DNA from: Bacteroidia bacterium | GTDB taxonomy: Bacteria > Bacteroidota > Bacteroidia > CAILMK01 > JBBDIG01 | Assembly: GCA_040880525.1 (NCBI GenBank) | Contig: JBBDIG010000028.1 | Coordinates: 1-64,000 of the forward strand | Length of the DNA stretch: 64,000 nucleotides | Reading direction: 5' to 3' | Shown: piece by piece, positions 32,395-42,407 of the stretch | Numbering within the stretch: position 1 is the stretch's first letter | How the letters are laid out: the number at the start of each line of letters is the position of its first letter | Notes under the pieces: model-generated | The model's input: the letters and a program-made list of their open reading frames with translations, nothing else | Told to the model about the DNA's origin: nothing | Database searches by the model: none | Translations under genes and position numbers: made by a program

Positions 32395-32976
32395 ATGATC
32401 AGATTAAAGAAAAAAATGCATCAGCTCCTCGTTCCTTTGCTTCTATTGTTTACCATTGCCTGCGGAGATGGCATCTCGACCAGCAATGAAGAAGCGTTTC
32501 CCGATGTGAATCTGGACAGTTTGGAGGTGGATAAAACGAAGACCTGGATCCATATTTCAAAGTCGAAGAGAGTGCTTGCATTGATGGAAGATACACACTT
32601 GTTGAAACGTTATCCTGTTGTATTGGGGTTTAATCCCACCGATGACAAGCTGCGGGAAGGTGACGGCTGCACACCTGAAGGCACGTTCAAAATACGAGAC
32701 CTATACCCGCACCGGAGCTGGTCAAAGTTTATCTGGATTGATTACCCAAATGATGCGTCATGGGAAAAACACGAGGCGGCAAAGGCCGGTGGCAGCATTC
32801 CGGCAGAATCTGCCATTGGAGGAGAAGTCGGGATACATGGGGTCCCGGCCGGAAGCGACTTTTTAATTACCATGAAAGAGGACTGGACGCTCGGCTGCAT
32901 TTCATTAAAGAATGATGATGTGGACGAATTATATAAATATGTTCAGCAGGGAACAACCATCGTAATCGAAAAATAA
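32395..32976 (+). CDS. L,D-transpeptidase (YkuD) lipoprotein
   Basis: A 193-residue protein. A lipobox is visible (LFTIAC, Cys23), so it is probably anchored in a membrane. The YkuD domain spans residues 48-192, with the catalytic His148 in GIHGVPAG and Cys168 in WTLGCISL. L,D-transpeptidases make 3-3 peptidoglycan crosslinks or attach proteins to it. The ATG at 32416 (MHQLLVP) is an alternative start that leaves the signal peptide intact. Confidence 0.88.
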   Translation: MIRLKKKMHQLLVPLLLLFTIACGDGISTSNEEAFPDVNLDSLEVDKTKTWIHISKSKRVLALMEDTHLLKRYPVVLGFNPTDDKLREGDGCTPEGTFKIRDLYPHRSWSKFIWIDYPNDASWEKHEAAKAGGSIPAESAIGGEVGIHGVPAGSDFLITMKEDWTLGCISLKNDDVDELYKYVQQGTTIVIEK

Positions 32977-33044
32977 TCCGTTACCAAAAAAGAGTTCGCA
33001 AAGTCGAAATGAGGCGTCTTTTATTGAAACAATGTGACTTTTAT

Positions 33045-34646
33045 TCAAGAGTTCCCTTTACCGGGCTCGGAGGATGGCACCACGAGAATTACTGATTCTC
33101 TGTCTACGATTACTTTTCCGGGGGCCATGCCTTTAGGCTTGCGCACGTGTTTCCGCTGAACATAGCTTACCGGACAGAGGCCGTGGTTTCTTCCTTTGCT
33201 GTGCCAGGCCGCGAGTTGGGCAGCAGCCTCAACCACTGGCTGGGGCACCGTTTCATTCTTCGTCTTTACAACTACATGCGATCCGGCAAAGTCTTTTGCA
33301 TGCAACCACAGGTCATTTTTAGAAGCCACTTTAAAGGTCAATTCATCATTGTTTTTTCCGCTTTTCCCTACCAAAATTTTATAATTCAAAAAATTGAATT
33401 CTTTATAAGGTAATGCCGGGGTTTCGCTTTTTGCTTTCTTTTCTTCCTGTTTTCCCAGCTTCTTTAGCTGGCGATAATCGGTTGTGCTTTCTATATTTTT
33501 AATTTCCGAATTTACATCTGCCAGTTCTGATTCCAGCCGGGAAATGTTTTCTTTTAGTTTTTCCACTTCTATGTGTTGGCGCTTTGCTTTCTGATACATT
33601 TTCTCCGCATTTTTCTGAGGACTCATTTCACGTTTCAGCGGGATTACCAGATCCTTTCCTTCATAAAAATCAAATACCTCAGCCTTGTCAGCGCCTCCTT
33701 TTATCTGGTGTAGGTTGGCCATGATCAGGTCGGCCAGTTGATGATAGCTTCTGCGTTTATCCAGCCGCTGCAGGTCTTTGGTGCCGCTTTTCAATTGCTT
33801 CTCCAGTCTGCGTTTTTTCTCGTACTGTTTTTTCAGCAAAGCGCCTCTGGCCGTGAGCAGGCGGTATTGGTGCCGGTATTCAGTGGTGTAGCTATTCAGC
33901 GCCTCCACAACGTCTGTCTTTTCCCACAGCGGAATATCAAGCGCAAACAGCGATAGCCGCAAACCGGGATCGTCATCGCGTTTAGGTTCTCCTTTCAATA
34001 AATAAAACTGCGGGTCCCTGAGATAATTTTCAAGTTCCATTATTTTTTCCCACTGGCGGGCGGGTGGCAGTTCTGTAAAATTTTCATCAATGGCAGCGGC
34101 AAAATCAGGGGTGTAGGCCGGGTTTAGTTTTACCAGGGATTCAGCGTTTAGCGGCTGCTCCATCAATTGTTGCAGTTGCTCCTGTTCCAGTACCACAGGA
34201 TAATGCATTTCCTCCGGGTTCAGCGTCCGGTCTTTCTGAAGTTTTGGCCGTAGCAACTCCTTTGCTTCTCCCTGCTGCAACAATATAATATTAGCATGGC
34301 GTCCATACAGCTTAAATATCAGCATCAGGTTTCCCTGAAGACGGATGTGGAAGCTGCGGTCATTTTCATAGGCCTGTACCTGCTTAACCTTTTTCCCCTG
34401 CACTTCGCGGAAAATCGGCTGCGCATTTTTTACAGGTGGTGTAAATGAAGGAGGAAGAGAGATCAGAACTTTATCCGGCAGAAAAAATAAGTTCAGGAAC
34501 AGTTCCCTGTTTTTGTTTTTAAAATGAAAAACGATATGTTGTTTACCGATTTGCCAGGAATCAGCAAGAAATGTTTCGGCCAGCTCCTGGTTCAGGCGCT
34601 CAGCAAGCTTTCTTAGCAGGAAGAAGTTGTTTACGAGATCATCCAT
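33045..34646 (-). CDS. rqcH: NFACT family protein, RqcH/Rqc2-like
   Basis: A 533-residue protein. The NFACT-N region (about 1-200) has KVKQVQAYENDRSFHIRL, with the Asp-Arg pair expected in Rqc2-type proteins. A coiled coil (about 270-385) joins it to the NFACT-R domain with DLWLHAKDFAGSHVVVK and HVRKPKGMAPGKV. RqcH binds stalled 50S subunits and adds alanine tails to nascent chains. Older annotations call the family fibronectin-binding. It starts 5 bp after the end of the upstream metallo-hydrolase gene, so the two form an operon. A second rescue factor, ArfB, is encoded at 57364. Confidence 0.88.
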   Translation of the reverse strand: MDDLVNNFFLLRKLAERLNQELAETFLADSWQIGKQHIVFHFKNKNRELFLNLFFLPDKVLISLPPSFTPPVKNAQPIFREVQGKKVKQVQAYENDRSFHIRLQGNLMLIFKLYGRHANIILLQQGEAKELLRPKLQKDRTLNPEEMHYPVVLEQEQLQQLMEQPLNAESLVKLNPAYTPDFAAAIDENFTELPPARQWEKIMELENYLRDPQFYLLKGEPKRDDDPGLRLSLFALDIPLWEKTDVVEALNSYTTEYRHQYRLLTARGALLKKQYEKKRRLEKQLKSGTKDLQRLDKRRSYHQLADLIMANLHQIKGGADKAEVFDFYEGKDLVIPLKREMSPQKNAEKMYQKAKRQHIEVEKLKENISRLESELADVNSEIKNIESTTDYRQLKKLGKQEEKKAKSETPALPYKEFNFLNYKILVGKSGKNNDELTFKVASKNDLWLHAKDFAGSHVVVKTKNETVPQPVVEAAAQLAAWHSKGRNHGLCPVSYVQRKHVRKPKGMAPGKVIVDRESVILVVPSSEPGKGNS

Positions 34647-34651
34647 GGCAG

Positions 34652-35413
34652 CTACAGCTCCAGTTGAAGTCCGTCATAGGCCAGGTGCATATTGGGCGGC
34701 AGTTCCTTTTCTACGGTACGGTGCAACCCCATCTGGTGGCTGATGTGGGTAAAATAGGTTTGCTCAGGATTGATTTCCCGGGATAACGTAATGGCCTCCT
34801 CCAGCGTAAAATGAGAAATATGTTGTTCTTTTCGCAGCGCATTGAGGACGAGAATTTTGGTTCCTTCCAGCTTTTTTAATTCTTGGGGTGCAATGGCGTT
34901 TGCATCCGTGATGTAGGAGAAATCGCCAATTCTGAAACAAGTAACCGGTAGTTTGTAATGCGTAACTTCCACCGGCACTACCTTAATGCCATGTACGGTA
35001 AATGGCGTTTTGCCAATAAGGTGCATTTCCAGCTTGGGAATGCCGGGATAAGACCAATTCGCAAAAATGTAGGCGAAAGATTTTCTGAGATTATCCTGCA
35101 CCTGCGGAGTGGCAAATACATCCATGGGTTTTCGCTGCAGGAAGTTAAAGGCGCGTACTTCATCCAGCCCGGCAGTATGGTCACGGTGTTCATGGGTAAA
35201 CAAGACCGCATCCAGGTGGCCAACATCGGCATTCAGCATTTGCTGCCTGAAATCCGGGCCGGTATCCACCACGAGCACTTTTCCCTGTTCTTCTATCAGC
35301 ACAGAGGTCCGGAGGCGTTTATCATGCGGATCGGTGGATCGGCAAACTTCGCAATGGCAGCCGATCATCGGCACCCCACCGGAAGTTCCGGTTCCTAAAA
35401 ATGTAATTTTCAA
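34652..35413 (-). CDS. MBL-fold metallo-hydrolase, PhnP-like
   Basis: A 253-residue protein with the metallo-beta-lactamase signature THEHRDHTAGLDE and a downstream DTGPDFRQQML. The N-terminus TFLGTGTSGGVPMIGCHCEVC, with closely spaced Cys residues, matches the PhnP/RNase Z-like group. PhnP itself is a cyclic phosphodiesterase, but most members are uncharacterised. It is probably co-transcribed with rqcH. Confidence 0.85.
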   Translation of the reverse strand: MKITFLGTGTSGGVPMIGCHCEVCRSTDPHDKRLRTSVLIEEQGKVLVVDTGPDFRQQMLNADVGHLDAVLFTHEHRDHTAGLDEVRAFNFLQRKPMDVFATPQVQDNLRKSFAYIFANWSYPGIPKLEMHLIGKTPFTVHGIKVVPVEVTHYKLPVTCFRIGDFSYITDANAIAPQELKKLEGTKILVLNALRKEQHISHFTLEEAITLSREINPEQTYFTHISHQMGLHRTVEKELPPNMHLAYDGLQLEL

Positions 35414-35850
35414 AATAGTAATGATTGAACCTGTCCGCGAAAATTAAGAAAAGAATCTACTCCTGAACGCATAACAGGGGCTTTGTTTATTTTTTTGTAT
35501 TTTCTTACGCTTGTTCTACATAAAAACACGCGTGTTCCTTACATAGGTATTACGTGGATAACGTGTGTATAATGCACATTACGGTCTGTATTTCCTGTTT
35601 CTTAAATATTCTAATTTCTGCGAAGTATTGAATCAGGAAGAAAAGCAAGGCAATAAAAGTATATGAACCTGACATAGATTCTTTATATCCCTGATAGAGC
35701 CGAGTGCGCCTGTCTCCTGGCTTTTTACCTGCATCAAATTATATTCCTTCTGATAATCTCTGTACCCTATTTGTTAAAACCTTACATCAGGGCATTATCC
35801 CGGTTTTCAACACTTTCATGGTTATTGATATTTATAAGGGAAACTTTGAT
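35414..35850. other. Intergenic region upstream of the histidine kinase
   Basis: About 437 bp. Features seen are a CACGCGTG palindrome at about 35528-35535 followed by ACGTGGATAACGTGTG, which could be a binding site, and nothing else. Part of the stretch (from 35704) is open in the kinase frame but has no domain sequence. Confidence 0.4.
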
Positions 35851-37122
35851 ATGATACTTACCCCTAAGAATATGCCTACGAAGCCCACGTATGATGAACT
35901 TGAGCAGGAAATACAATTTCTTCGACAACAGGTGGAAGAACTGGAACATGTAAAGAATGAGCAGCAGGTACTTGGTAAGATATTTCATAATATTGTAGAT
36001 AAGCTTCCTGCACTTATTTTTTGGAAAGACAGGTATAACCGGATTATCGGGTTTAATAAGGCTTATTCGGAATCGCTGGGAAAAGATCCAAAGGATATCC
36101 AGAATAAGTCAATCCAGGAACTGTTTCCTGAGGTGGATGCCGAGAAATTTTATAGCGCGGATATCGAGGTGATGCAGACCGGATTGCCTGTCTTTAATAT
36201 TATGGAAGAAACCACGCGCAATGGAAAGCACGTATGGTTGCAAACAGACAAGGTTCCCTTCTGGAATGAAGAAGGCGAAATTGTGGGCGTGGTGGGTATT
36301 TCAACTGATGTTACGAAGTTGAAAATATATGAAAAAAAGCTGATGAGTGCCCAAAAGCAACTCCGGGAGGCAAACCAGCAACTGGAAAGCCGGGTGAATA
36401 AGCGTACCGAGGAACTCCGCAAAACCAATAAGGAACTGAGCCGTATGAATGGCGAACTCGATAATTTTATCTATGCAGCTTCGCATGATCTCCGTTCGCC
36501 TATATCCAATCTGGAAGGGCTTATGGATATATTAAAAAGTAATGTGGCAGACAAGCTTGATGGGCCGGAAATGAAGATCATTGAGATGATGACCCGTTCT
36601 ATTACCAAGTTCAAAAGCACTATCCAGGACCTCACCGAAATAACGCGCGTACAGAAGGATCTGGAAGAAATGGCTGAGGATGTATCCTTTGAGCAGCAAT
36701 TGACGGATGTTAAGATAGATGTGCAGCACATGATCAATGAATCAGGAGCTGAGATTACCACTGATTTCCAGGTGCCGTCTATTCATTATTTCCGTAAAAA
36801 TCTTAGAAGTATAATTTATAATTTTGTCTCAAATGCAATTAAATACAGGCATCCTGACCGGAAGCCGGATATCCGGCTTTCAACAACCCTGGAAAAAGGC
36901 AGGGTTGTACTCAGGATCAGCGACAACGGCCTGGGGCTGAACCCTGATCAGCAGTCGAAGTTGTTTGCAATGTTTAAACGAATGCATAATCATGTGGAAG
37001 GTTCTGGGATTGGGTTGTATATGGTAAAGAAGATCGTTGAAAATTATGGGGGCACCATCCAGGTACAAAGCGAGGAGAATAAAGGCTCTACCTTTACCGT
37101 CACATTTGAAGCTGTGGAATAA
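35851..37122 (+). CDS. PAS-domain sensor histidine kinase
   Basis: About 423 residues. An N-terminal coiled coil (EELEQEIQFL-like, residues 10-40) is followed by a PAS domain (about 43-156, IFWKDRYNRIIGFNKAY...VGVVGISTDVTKLK) and a second coiled coil. The HisKA domain carries His212 in AASHDLRSPISN. The HATPase has YNFVSNAIKY, ISDNGLGL and GSGIGLYMVKKIVE. There is no membrane segment, so it is cytosolic. The frame is open from 35704, but the ATG at 35851 fits the domain start. The response regulator gene begins immediately after its stop. Confidence 0.88.
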   Translation: MILTPKNMPTKPTYDELEQEIQFLRQQVEELEHVKNEQQVLGKIFHNIVDKLPALIFWKDRYNRIIGFNKAYSESLGKDPKDIQNKSIQELFPEVDAEKFYSADIEVMQTGLPVFNIMEETTRNGKHVWLQTDKVPFWNEEGEIVGVVGISTDVTKLKIYEKKLMSAQKQLREANQQLESRVNKRTEELRKTNKELSRMNGELDNFIYAASHDLRSPISNLEGLMDILKSNVADKLDGPEMKIIEMMTRSITKFKSTIQDLTEITRVQKDLEEMAEDVSFEQQLTDVKIDVQHMINESGAEITTDFQVPSIHYFRKNLRSIIYNFVSNAIKYRHPDRKPDIRLSTTLEKGRVVLRISDNGLGLNPDQQSKLFAMFKRMHNHVEGSGIGLYMVKKIVENYGGTIQVQSEENKGSTFTVTFEAVE

Positions 37123-37530
37123 ATGACCAAAGTAGACTGCATCCTTCTCGTAGATGATGATAATGCCAGCAATTACCTGAACACAATTATCCTGGAGAAA
37201 ATGGAAGTGGCCGGAAAGATTGACAGCGTATACAGTGGCCCTGAAGCAATTGAATACCTGAGCCAGGCCTCTCAGGGAAAATTTCCTTATCCTGACCTCT
37301 TATTGCTCGATGTAAATATGCCTGGAATGAGCGGATTCCAGATGCTGGAAAAGCTGCAGCAAATTCCTGAAGTCAAGATGGATGCAACCCGGATCATTTT
37401 TCTTTCCAGTTCAGAAGACGAACGCGACAAGGCTGCCGCCATGAAGTTTAATGTAGCGGGATACATTGCCAAACCGCTCAATTATCATAAACTCGAAAAT
37501 GTGCTGGAGCAATCTGCCCAGAAGCGCTGA
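37123..37530 (+). CDS. Single-domain response regulator
   Basis: A 135-residue receiver domain with the phosphoacceptor Asp63 in LLLLDVNMPGMSG, acidic residues Asp11-Asp13, Ser95 and Lys117 in YIAKPL. There is no output domain, so it probably acts through protein contacts or as part of a phosphorelay. It begins with no gap after the histidine kinase stop, which makes the pair a two-component system. Confidence 0.93.
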   Translation: MTKVDCILLVDDDNASNYLNTIILEKMEVAGKIDSVYSGPEAIEYLSQASQGKFPYPDLLLLDVNMPGMSGFQMLEKLQQIPEVKMDATRIIFLSSSEDERDKAAAMKFNVAGYIAKPLNYHKLENVLEQSAQKR

Positions 37531-37570
37531 AGGGCTTTTCCCTCCGGAATCTTCAATAAATGCGATGGAA

Positions 37571-39130
37571 TTATTTGGCGTAAGAAACTGCCCTTCTTTC
37601 TCTGATCACTGTCACCTTAATTTGTCCCGGATAGGTCATTTCACTTTGGATGCGCTGCGAAATATCAAATGCGAGTTCATCCGCTTTTGAATCCGGCACC
37701 TTTTCGCTTTCTACAATAACGCGAAGTTCACGACCAGCTTGAATAGCGTAAGTTTTCTGCACACCGTCATAGGAAAGAGCAATGGCTTCAAGGTCCTTCA
37801 GCCGTTTAATGTAAGATTCAAATACCTCCCGTCTTGCACCCGGTCTTGCGCCCGAAATGGCATCACAAACCTGGATTACGGGAGAAATAGGGTCCGTCAT
37901 TTCCACCTCATCGTGGTGAGCGCCAATTGCATTCACAACAGCCGGATGTTCTTTGAAGCGTTCGGCTATTTTCATTCCGAGGAGTGCGTGCGGCATTTCA
38001 GGGTCCTCGTCAGAAACCTTCCCGATGTCATGGAGCAGTCCTGCACGTTTAGCCATTTTCGGGTTCAGCCCTAATTCGCTGGCCATGATGGCGCAGAAGT
38101 TAGCTACTTCGCGGCTGTGCTGAAGCAGGTTTTGGCCATAAGAGGAGCGGTAGCGCATTTTGCCTACAAGCCGCACCAACTCCGGGTGGAGGCCATGAAC
38201 GCCAAGATCAATGCAGGTTCGCTCTCCGATTTCTATGATCTCCTCTTCAATTTGTTTCTTGGTTTTGGCCACTACCTCTTCTATGCGTGCGGGGTGGATG
38301 CGGCCATCGTTTACCAACCGGTGCAGCGCCAGTCGTGCAGTCTCTCTCCTCACCGGGTCGAATGCGGAAAGGATGATGGCTTCGGGGGTATCATCCACGA
38401 TGATCTCCACTCCGGTGGCTGCTTCCAGCGCCCGGATGTTGCGGCCTTCGCGCCCGATGATGCGACCCTTCATTTCATCACTGTCAATGTTAAATACTGA
38501 AATACAATTCTCAATGGTTTGCTCTGTTGCCACGCGTTGCACAGTTTGCATCACTATTTTCCGGGCTTCGCGGGTGGCTCCAAGTTTTGCTTCGTCCAGG
38601 ATGTCTTTTATGTAGCTTTTGGCTTTGCTCCGGGCCTCTTCCTTCATTGACTCTATCAACTGCTTGAGGGCATCTTCTCCCTTTAAACCGGCTACTTTCT
38701 CAAGTTGCTCTACTGTCTGGCGGTGCAGTTTATCGGTTTCTTCCTTTCGTATCGTAATCACTTCTGATTGCTGGTCAAGCTTGCTCTGCAGGCGGTTCAG
38801 GTCGTCTTCTTTGCGCTTTATTTCCTCCAGCCGTTTATTCACTGTCTGTTCTTTTTGCTTCGCCCTGGTCTCGGTGGCCACGATGTTTTTATTGCGCTGA
38901 TTCAAGTCCCTGTCCTGCTGCTCCTTTTGCTTCAAGGCAACATCCTTTGCCTCAAGAATTATTTCTTTCCTGATGATCTCAGCCTTTTCCTTTACTTCCC
39001 GCAGTTCGAGCTCCATACGCTTGTTCAGCGATTCTTCCTGATGCTTGAGATTGCTTTTGCTCAGGGATTTCCCGATGAATATGCCGGCTGCCAAAGCCAC
39101 TATTATCCCAATACCCAATATGATTTCCAT
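37571..39130 (-). CDS. rny: Ribonuclease Y
   Basis: A 519-residue membrane-anchored endoribonuclease. An N-terminal hydrophobic helix (residues 2-20) is followed by a long coiled coil (about 25-180). Then come a KH domain ([28 protein letters not shown] split across 225-255) and an HD domain with the HSRE... and GLLHDIGKV motifs. RNase Y initiates mRNA decay. Its length is typical. It is the last gene of the pheT - coiled coil - zapA - rny block, 106 bp after zapA. Confidence 0.95.
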   Translation of the reverse strand: MEIILGIGIIVALAAGIFIGKSLSKSNLKHQEESLNKRMELELREVKEKAEIIRKEIILEAKDVALKQKEQQDRDLNQRNKNIVATETRAKQKEQTVNKRLEEIKRKEDDLNRLQSKLDQQSEVITIRKEETDKLHRQTVEQLEKVAGLKGEDALKQLIESMKEEARSKAKSYIKDILDEAKLGATREARKIVMQTVQRVATEQTIENCISVFNIDSDEMKGRIIGREGRNIRALEAATGVEIIVDDTPEAIILSAFDPVRRETARLALHRLVNDGRIHPARIEEVVAKTKKQIEEEIIEIGERTCIDLGVHGLHPELVRLVGKMRYRSSYGQNLLQHSREVANFCAIMASELGLNPKMAKRAGLLHDIGKVSDEDPEMPHALLGMKIAERFKEHPAVVNAIGAHHDEVEMTDPISPVIQVCDAISGARPGARREVFESYIKRLKDLEAIALSYDGVQKTYAIQAGRELRVIVESEKVPDSKADELAFDISQRIQSEMTYPGQIKVTVIRERRAVSYAK

Positions 39131-39236
39131 TGTATCTCTTTTAAATATTTAATTATTAAACCATCACAAAATGATGATTTCCGGGACAGGCGGAAACTCC
39201 ATCCGTGGCCGATCTGCCACTTGAAAAATGATAATT

Positions 39237-39533
39237 CTAATTCGGGGGAAGATATTTGTCCAGCAAGGTATGGATACCGGCAATCTCCTGGCTAAGTTCG
39301 ATATCGGCTGATTTTTGCCGGCCCTCTGATTCAAGGAGTTCAGTAACGAATTGCAGGCAACACATAGATAAAAGTACCTGCTTTTCCTCTATCTGAAATT
39401 GTTCTTTATAGCCTCGGATTTTCTCATTGATCCTTTTTGCAGCCTCTCTTACCCTAGGTTCTTCGCTCACCTTCACCGTAAGCGGAAATACCCTGTCTGC
39501 TATATTTACCTTGATCGAAACCTCTTCTTCCAT
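39237..39533 (-). CDS. zapA: Cell division protein ZapA
   Basis: A 98-residue protein with the ZapA core (VSIKVNIADRVFPLTVKVSEEPRVREAAKRINEKI, split over two strands and a helix) and a C-terminal helix. ZapA bundles FtsZ filaments at mid-cell. It starts 3 bp downstream of the coiled-coil gene, so the two are coupled. Confidence 0.9.
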   Translation of the reverse strand: MEEEVSIKVNIADRVFPLTVKVSEEPRVREAAKRINEKIRGYKEQFQIEEKQVLLSMCCLQFVTELLESEGRQKSADIELSQEIAGIHTLLDKYLPPN

Positions 39534-39536
39534 CAG

Positions 39537-39854
39537 TTATAGCTCATTATCATATTTCAACAGGTGAATGCACCTGTCTATCTCTTTCATCAGTTTGTCA
39601 ATATGGTTTTTCAGTTGTTCGGTTTTTTGTGAATCTTCATGCAGCCCGGCCCCTTCTTTAAGGGTTTGGGCTATTTGCAAATTTAGATTTTTCTTCTCTA
39701 ATTGGTTCTCTTGTCCTTCGAGTACCCGGAGTTGCTCTTCAAGCTCATTTTTTTCAGCGCTTATTTTTTCCAGTTTTTCCATCAGCCTGCGGTTTTCCAT
39801 TCCAAGCTGTTCTATCTTTTTTTGAATTTCGCTGAGTGCCTCGATGTGCCCCAT
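39537..39854 (-). CDS. Coiled-coil protein between pheT and zapA
   Basis: A 105-residue protein that is almost entirely heptad-patterned (EKLEKISAEKNELEEQL-type, then a shorter second coil). Neighbours are pheT (2-bp gap) and zapA (3-bp gap). By position and form it may be a ZapB-like partner of ZapA, linking the division ring to other factors. This is inference from context, since sequence similarity of coiled coils is uninformative. Confidence 0.75.
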   Translation of the reverse strand: MGHIEALSEIQKKIEQLGMENRRLMEKLEKISAEKNELEEQLRVLEGQENQLEKKNLNLQIAQTLKEGAGLHEDSQKTEQLKNHIDKLMKEIDRCIHLLKYDNEL

Positions 39855-39856
39855 CC

Positions 39857-42271
39857 TTATTTCCTGATTTTGGCATTGAGATTCTTTTCCAGGTTTTCGA
39901 TCATCCTTTCCACCACCCGGTCTATCTGGGCATCCTTCAGCGTTTTTTCCTCATCCCTGAAAATGATTCGAACAGCATAAGATTTCTTGCCCTGCTCCAC
40001 CTTGTTGCCGGTATAAACATCGAAAGCCGTCACTTCGCTGATCATGTTCGGAGCGGCCTTTACGATCTCCTGTTTCACTGCTTCGTATACCGCAGATGAA
40101 GGCAACAGCAGCGACAGATCGCGCGAAATCACAGGAAATTTACTGACTGGCTTGTAATGCACTTTTTGCCCGCGCTGGTGCTGATAAAGAAGGTCCAGAT
40201 CAATATCCGCATAAAATACATCCTGGCCAATGTCAAAAGCTGCTACAATTTCCGGCTTCACTTTTCCCACTTTCGCGAAGGATTTTTTCTCTAGTTCAAG
40301 GAATTGCCCATAAGCCAATGAACCGGCTTTTAACCTGTCGAATTCAAAGGAAGACATCCCGCTTTGTTTCAGGATCATTTGCAAAATGCCTTTGGCAAAA
40401 TAGTAATCGGCCTCTTTCTCCTGATCATTCCATGCAAGCGAACGCAAGTTGCCGGTAATCCAGATTGCCAGGTGCTGTTCTTCGATATATTCAAATCCTT
40501 CTTTGCGGTATGTACGTCCAAATTCGTAGAGCTTCAGGTCGCGTTGTTGGCGGTTTATATTATAGCGCAATGCCTCAAGTCCTGAAAAAAGCATTGTTGT
40601 CCGCATAATGTCAAGTTCCTCGCTCAGCGGTTCAAGGATCTCTACTGGCGCCACCTGTTCATTTTCCGGCAGATATTTCAGGTATTCAGAATTGCTGAGG
40701 GAAGTGGAAAGGATCTCGAAAAATCCATTGCTGCTGAGGTAACGGGCGGTACTTTCATTCCAATCTTCCTTGTTGTCTCCATGAGTATAGGCCAGAACGG
40801 ATTTCACATTATTGCTGAAGCTGATGCGATTCAGCGAATAGATCCGGAGCACTTCTTCCGCCAGGTCTGCCGGCCGGGTGACGTCTCCCCGGTAAAGCGG
40901 CACTGCAACCTGCAGTCCTTCCTTATCGCGGTGGAGAATCTGGTATTCCAGGTGTTCCAGAATTTCCACCACTTCCTGAGACGGCACTTCAGAGCCTGTA
41001 AGTTTATTCAGATATTGAAATGAAAACCGGATTTCCGGCCTTTCAATCCGGTATGGATATTCATCAAAGATCCGGGAGCTGACTTTGGCACCGGCTATTT
41101 CCCCGATTAACAGAGCGGACCGCATCAGGGCATAAATGGTATTTTCAATATCCACCACGCGCTCAAAACGGAAAGCAGCGTCCGTATGCAACTTGTGGTG
41201 CCGGGCAGCATTGCGGATCACGGTAGGATCGAAAAAGGCGCTCTCAATAAAGATAGTGGTGGTATCATCCTTTATCTCTGAATTTTCTCCACCCATCACG
41301 CCTGCTATTCCCACGGGAATTTCTGCATTCCAGATCATAAGCTCGTGGCCCGTCAGTTCCCGCGTTTTACCATCCAGGGTGATGAATTTTGCTCCTTTCT
41401 CTGCCCGTTTTACCACAATCTCATTGCCCGCGATCTGCCGGATGTCGAAAGCGTGCAGCGGCTGCCCCATTTCCAGCATTACGAAATTGGTGGCATCCAC
41501 CACATTATTCACCGGTTGCATGCCAATTGCCTTCAGCCGGTTTTGAAGCCATTTGGGCGATTCGCCTACTTTTACATTACTCAGAACCACGCCAGCATAG
41601 CGTGGACAATCCTGGCGGTTTTCTATTTTTATTTTAATATTAAAAGATTCCTCTTCTATTTTAAAATGGCCTGCGTCCGGGTACTTTATCTTTTTCCTGA
41701 GATAGGCCGCCAGGTCTCTGGCCACACCGATGTGGGAAGCAGCATCTCCCCGGTTGGGGGTAAGCCCGATTTCCAGCACCGTATCTTCATACAGTTCCAG
41801 GGCTTCCTTCAGGGGCATTCCTGCCGTCAGGTCCTCGTTCAACACCATGATGCCGCTGTGGTCGTTGCCAAGTCCCAGTTCATCTTCTGCGCAGATCATC
41901 CCAGCGCTTTCCACACCCCGGATTTTAGCCTTACGGATTTTAAGCGGTTTGTCCGAAGCAGGCAACAAAGTAGTTCCTACCAAGGCTACAGCTACCTTCT
42001 GTCCTGCCTTTACGTTTGGTGCACCGCAAATGATCTGAAGGAGTTCACCAGTCCCGGCATTTACCTTAGTGATTGTAAGTTTGTCTGCATCAGGATGCGG
42101 TTTCACATCGGTGACCTCTCCCACCACTACGCCCTCCAGGGAATGCGGCAAGGAAGCATAATCCTGCACATCCTCTACTTCGAGGCCCGTATGGGTGAGA
42201 AAATCCGCCACTTCATGGGGCGTTTTGGAGTGCTCAATATAGTCGCTCAGCCAGCGATAGCTGATCTTCAT
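39857..42271 (-). CDS. pheT: Phenylalanine-tRNA ligase beta subunit
   Basis: An 804-residue protein of normal length. An N-terminal tRNA-binding OB domain (residues 40-155, VVVGEVTDVKPHPDADKL) is followed by B3/B4 (PVNNVVDATNFVMLEMGQPLHAFD-type region) and B5. The catalytic-like core and C-terminal FDX-ACB domain (SKFPVISRDLSLLLPSSAVY) close the protein. It charges tRNA-Phe together with PheS, whose gene is not in this window. It is the first gene of the coiled-coil/zapA/rny block. Confidence 0.95.
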   Translation of the reverse strand: MKISYRWLSDYIEHSKTPHEVADFLTHTGLEVEDVQDYASLPHSLEGVVVGEVTDVKPHPDADKLTITKVNAGTGELLQIICGAPNVKAGQKVAVALVGTTLLPASDKPLKIRKAKIRGVESAGMICAEDELGLGNDHSGIMVLNEDLTAGMPLKEALELYEDTVLEIGLTPNRGDAASHIGVARDLAAYLRKKIKYPDAGHFKIEEESFNIKIKIENRQDCPRYAGVVLSNVKVGESPKWLQNRLKAIGMQPVNNVVDATNFVMLEMGQPLHAFDIRQIAGNEIVVKRAEKGAKFITLDGKTRELTGHELMIWNAEIPVGIAGVMGGENSEIKDDTTTIFIESAFFDPTVIRNAARHHKLHTDAAFRFERVVDIENTIYALMRSALLIGEIAGAKVSSRIFDEYPYRIERPEIRFSFQYLNKLTGSEVPSQEVVEILEHLEYQILHRDKEGLQVAVPLYRGDVTRPADLAEEVLRIYSLNRISFSNNVKSVLAYTHGDNKEDWNESTARYLSSNGFFEILSTSLSNSEYLKYLPENEQVAPVEILEPLSEELDIMRTTMLFSGLEALRYNINRQQRDLKLYEFGRTYRKEGFEYIEEQHLAIWITGNLRSLAWNDQEKEADYYFAKGILQMILKQSGMSSFEFDRLKAGSLAYGQFLELEKKSFAKVGKVKPEIVAAFDIGQDVFYADIDLDLLYQHQRGQKVHYKPVSKFPVISRDLSLLLPSSAVYEAVKQEIVKAAPNMISEVTAFDVYTGNKVEQGKKSYAVRIIFRDEEKTLKDAQIDRVVERMIENLEKNLNAKIRK

Positions 42272-42407
42272 GGGTTGATAAAATTTTGCGCGAAGTTAGG
42301 GACAAAGGATGATGGTGCAGGCCAATTAAGTGGTGTATACGATATTCCAGTTGGAATTATCAATGTTGAAGGAAAAGGATAATGTCATAAAAATTAATAA
42401 AAAGAAA

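Noticed and set aside
39131-39236. Possible 6S RNA between zapA and rny, because ssrS is near zapA in some bacteria
   Set aside because: The gap is only 106 bp, too short for 6S RNA, and lacks the long bulged duplex.
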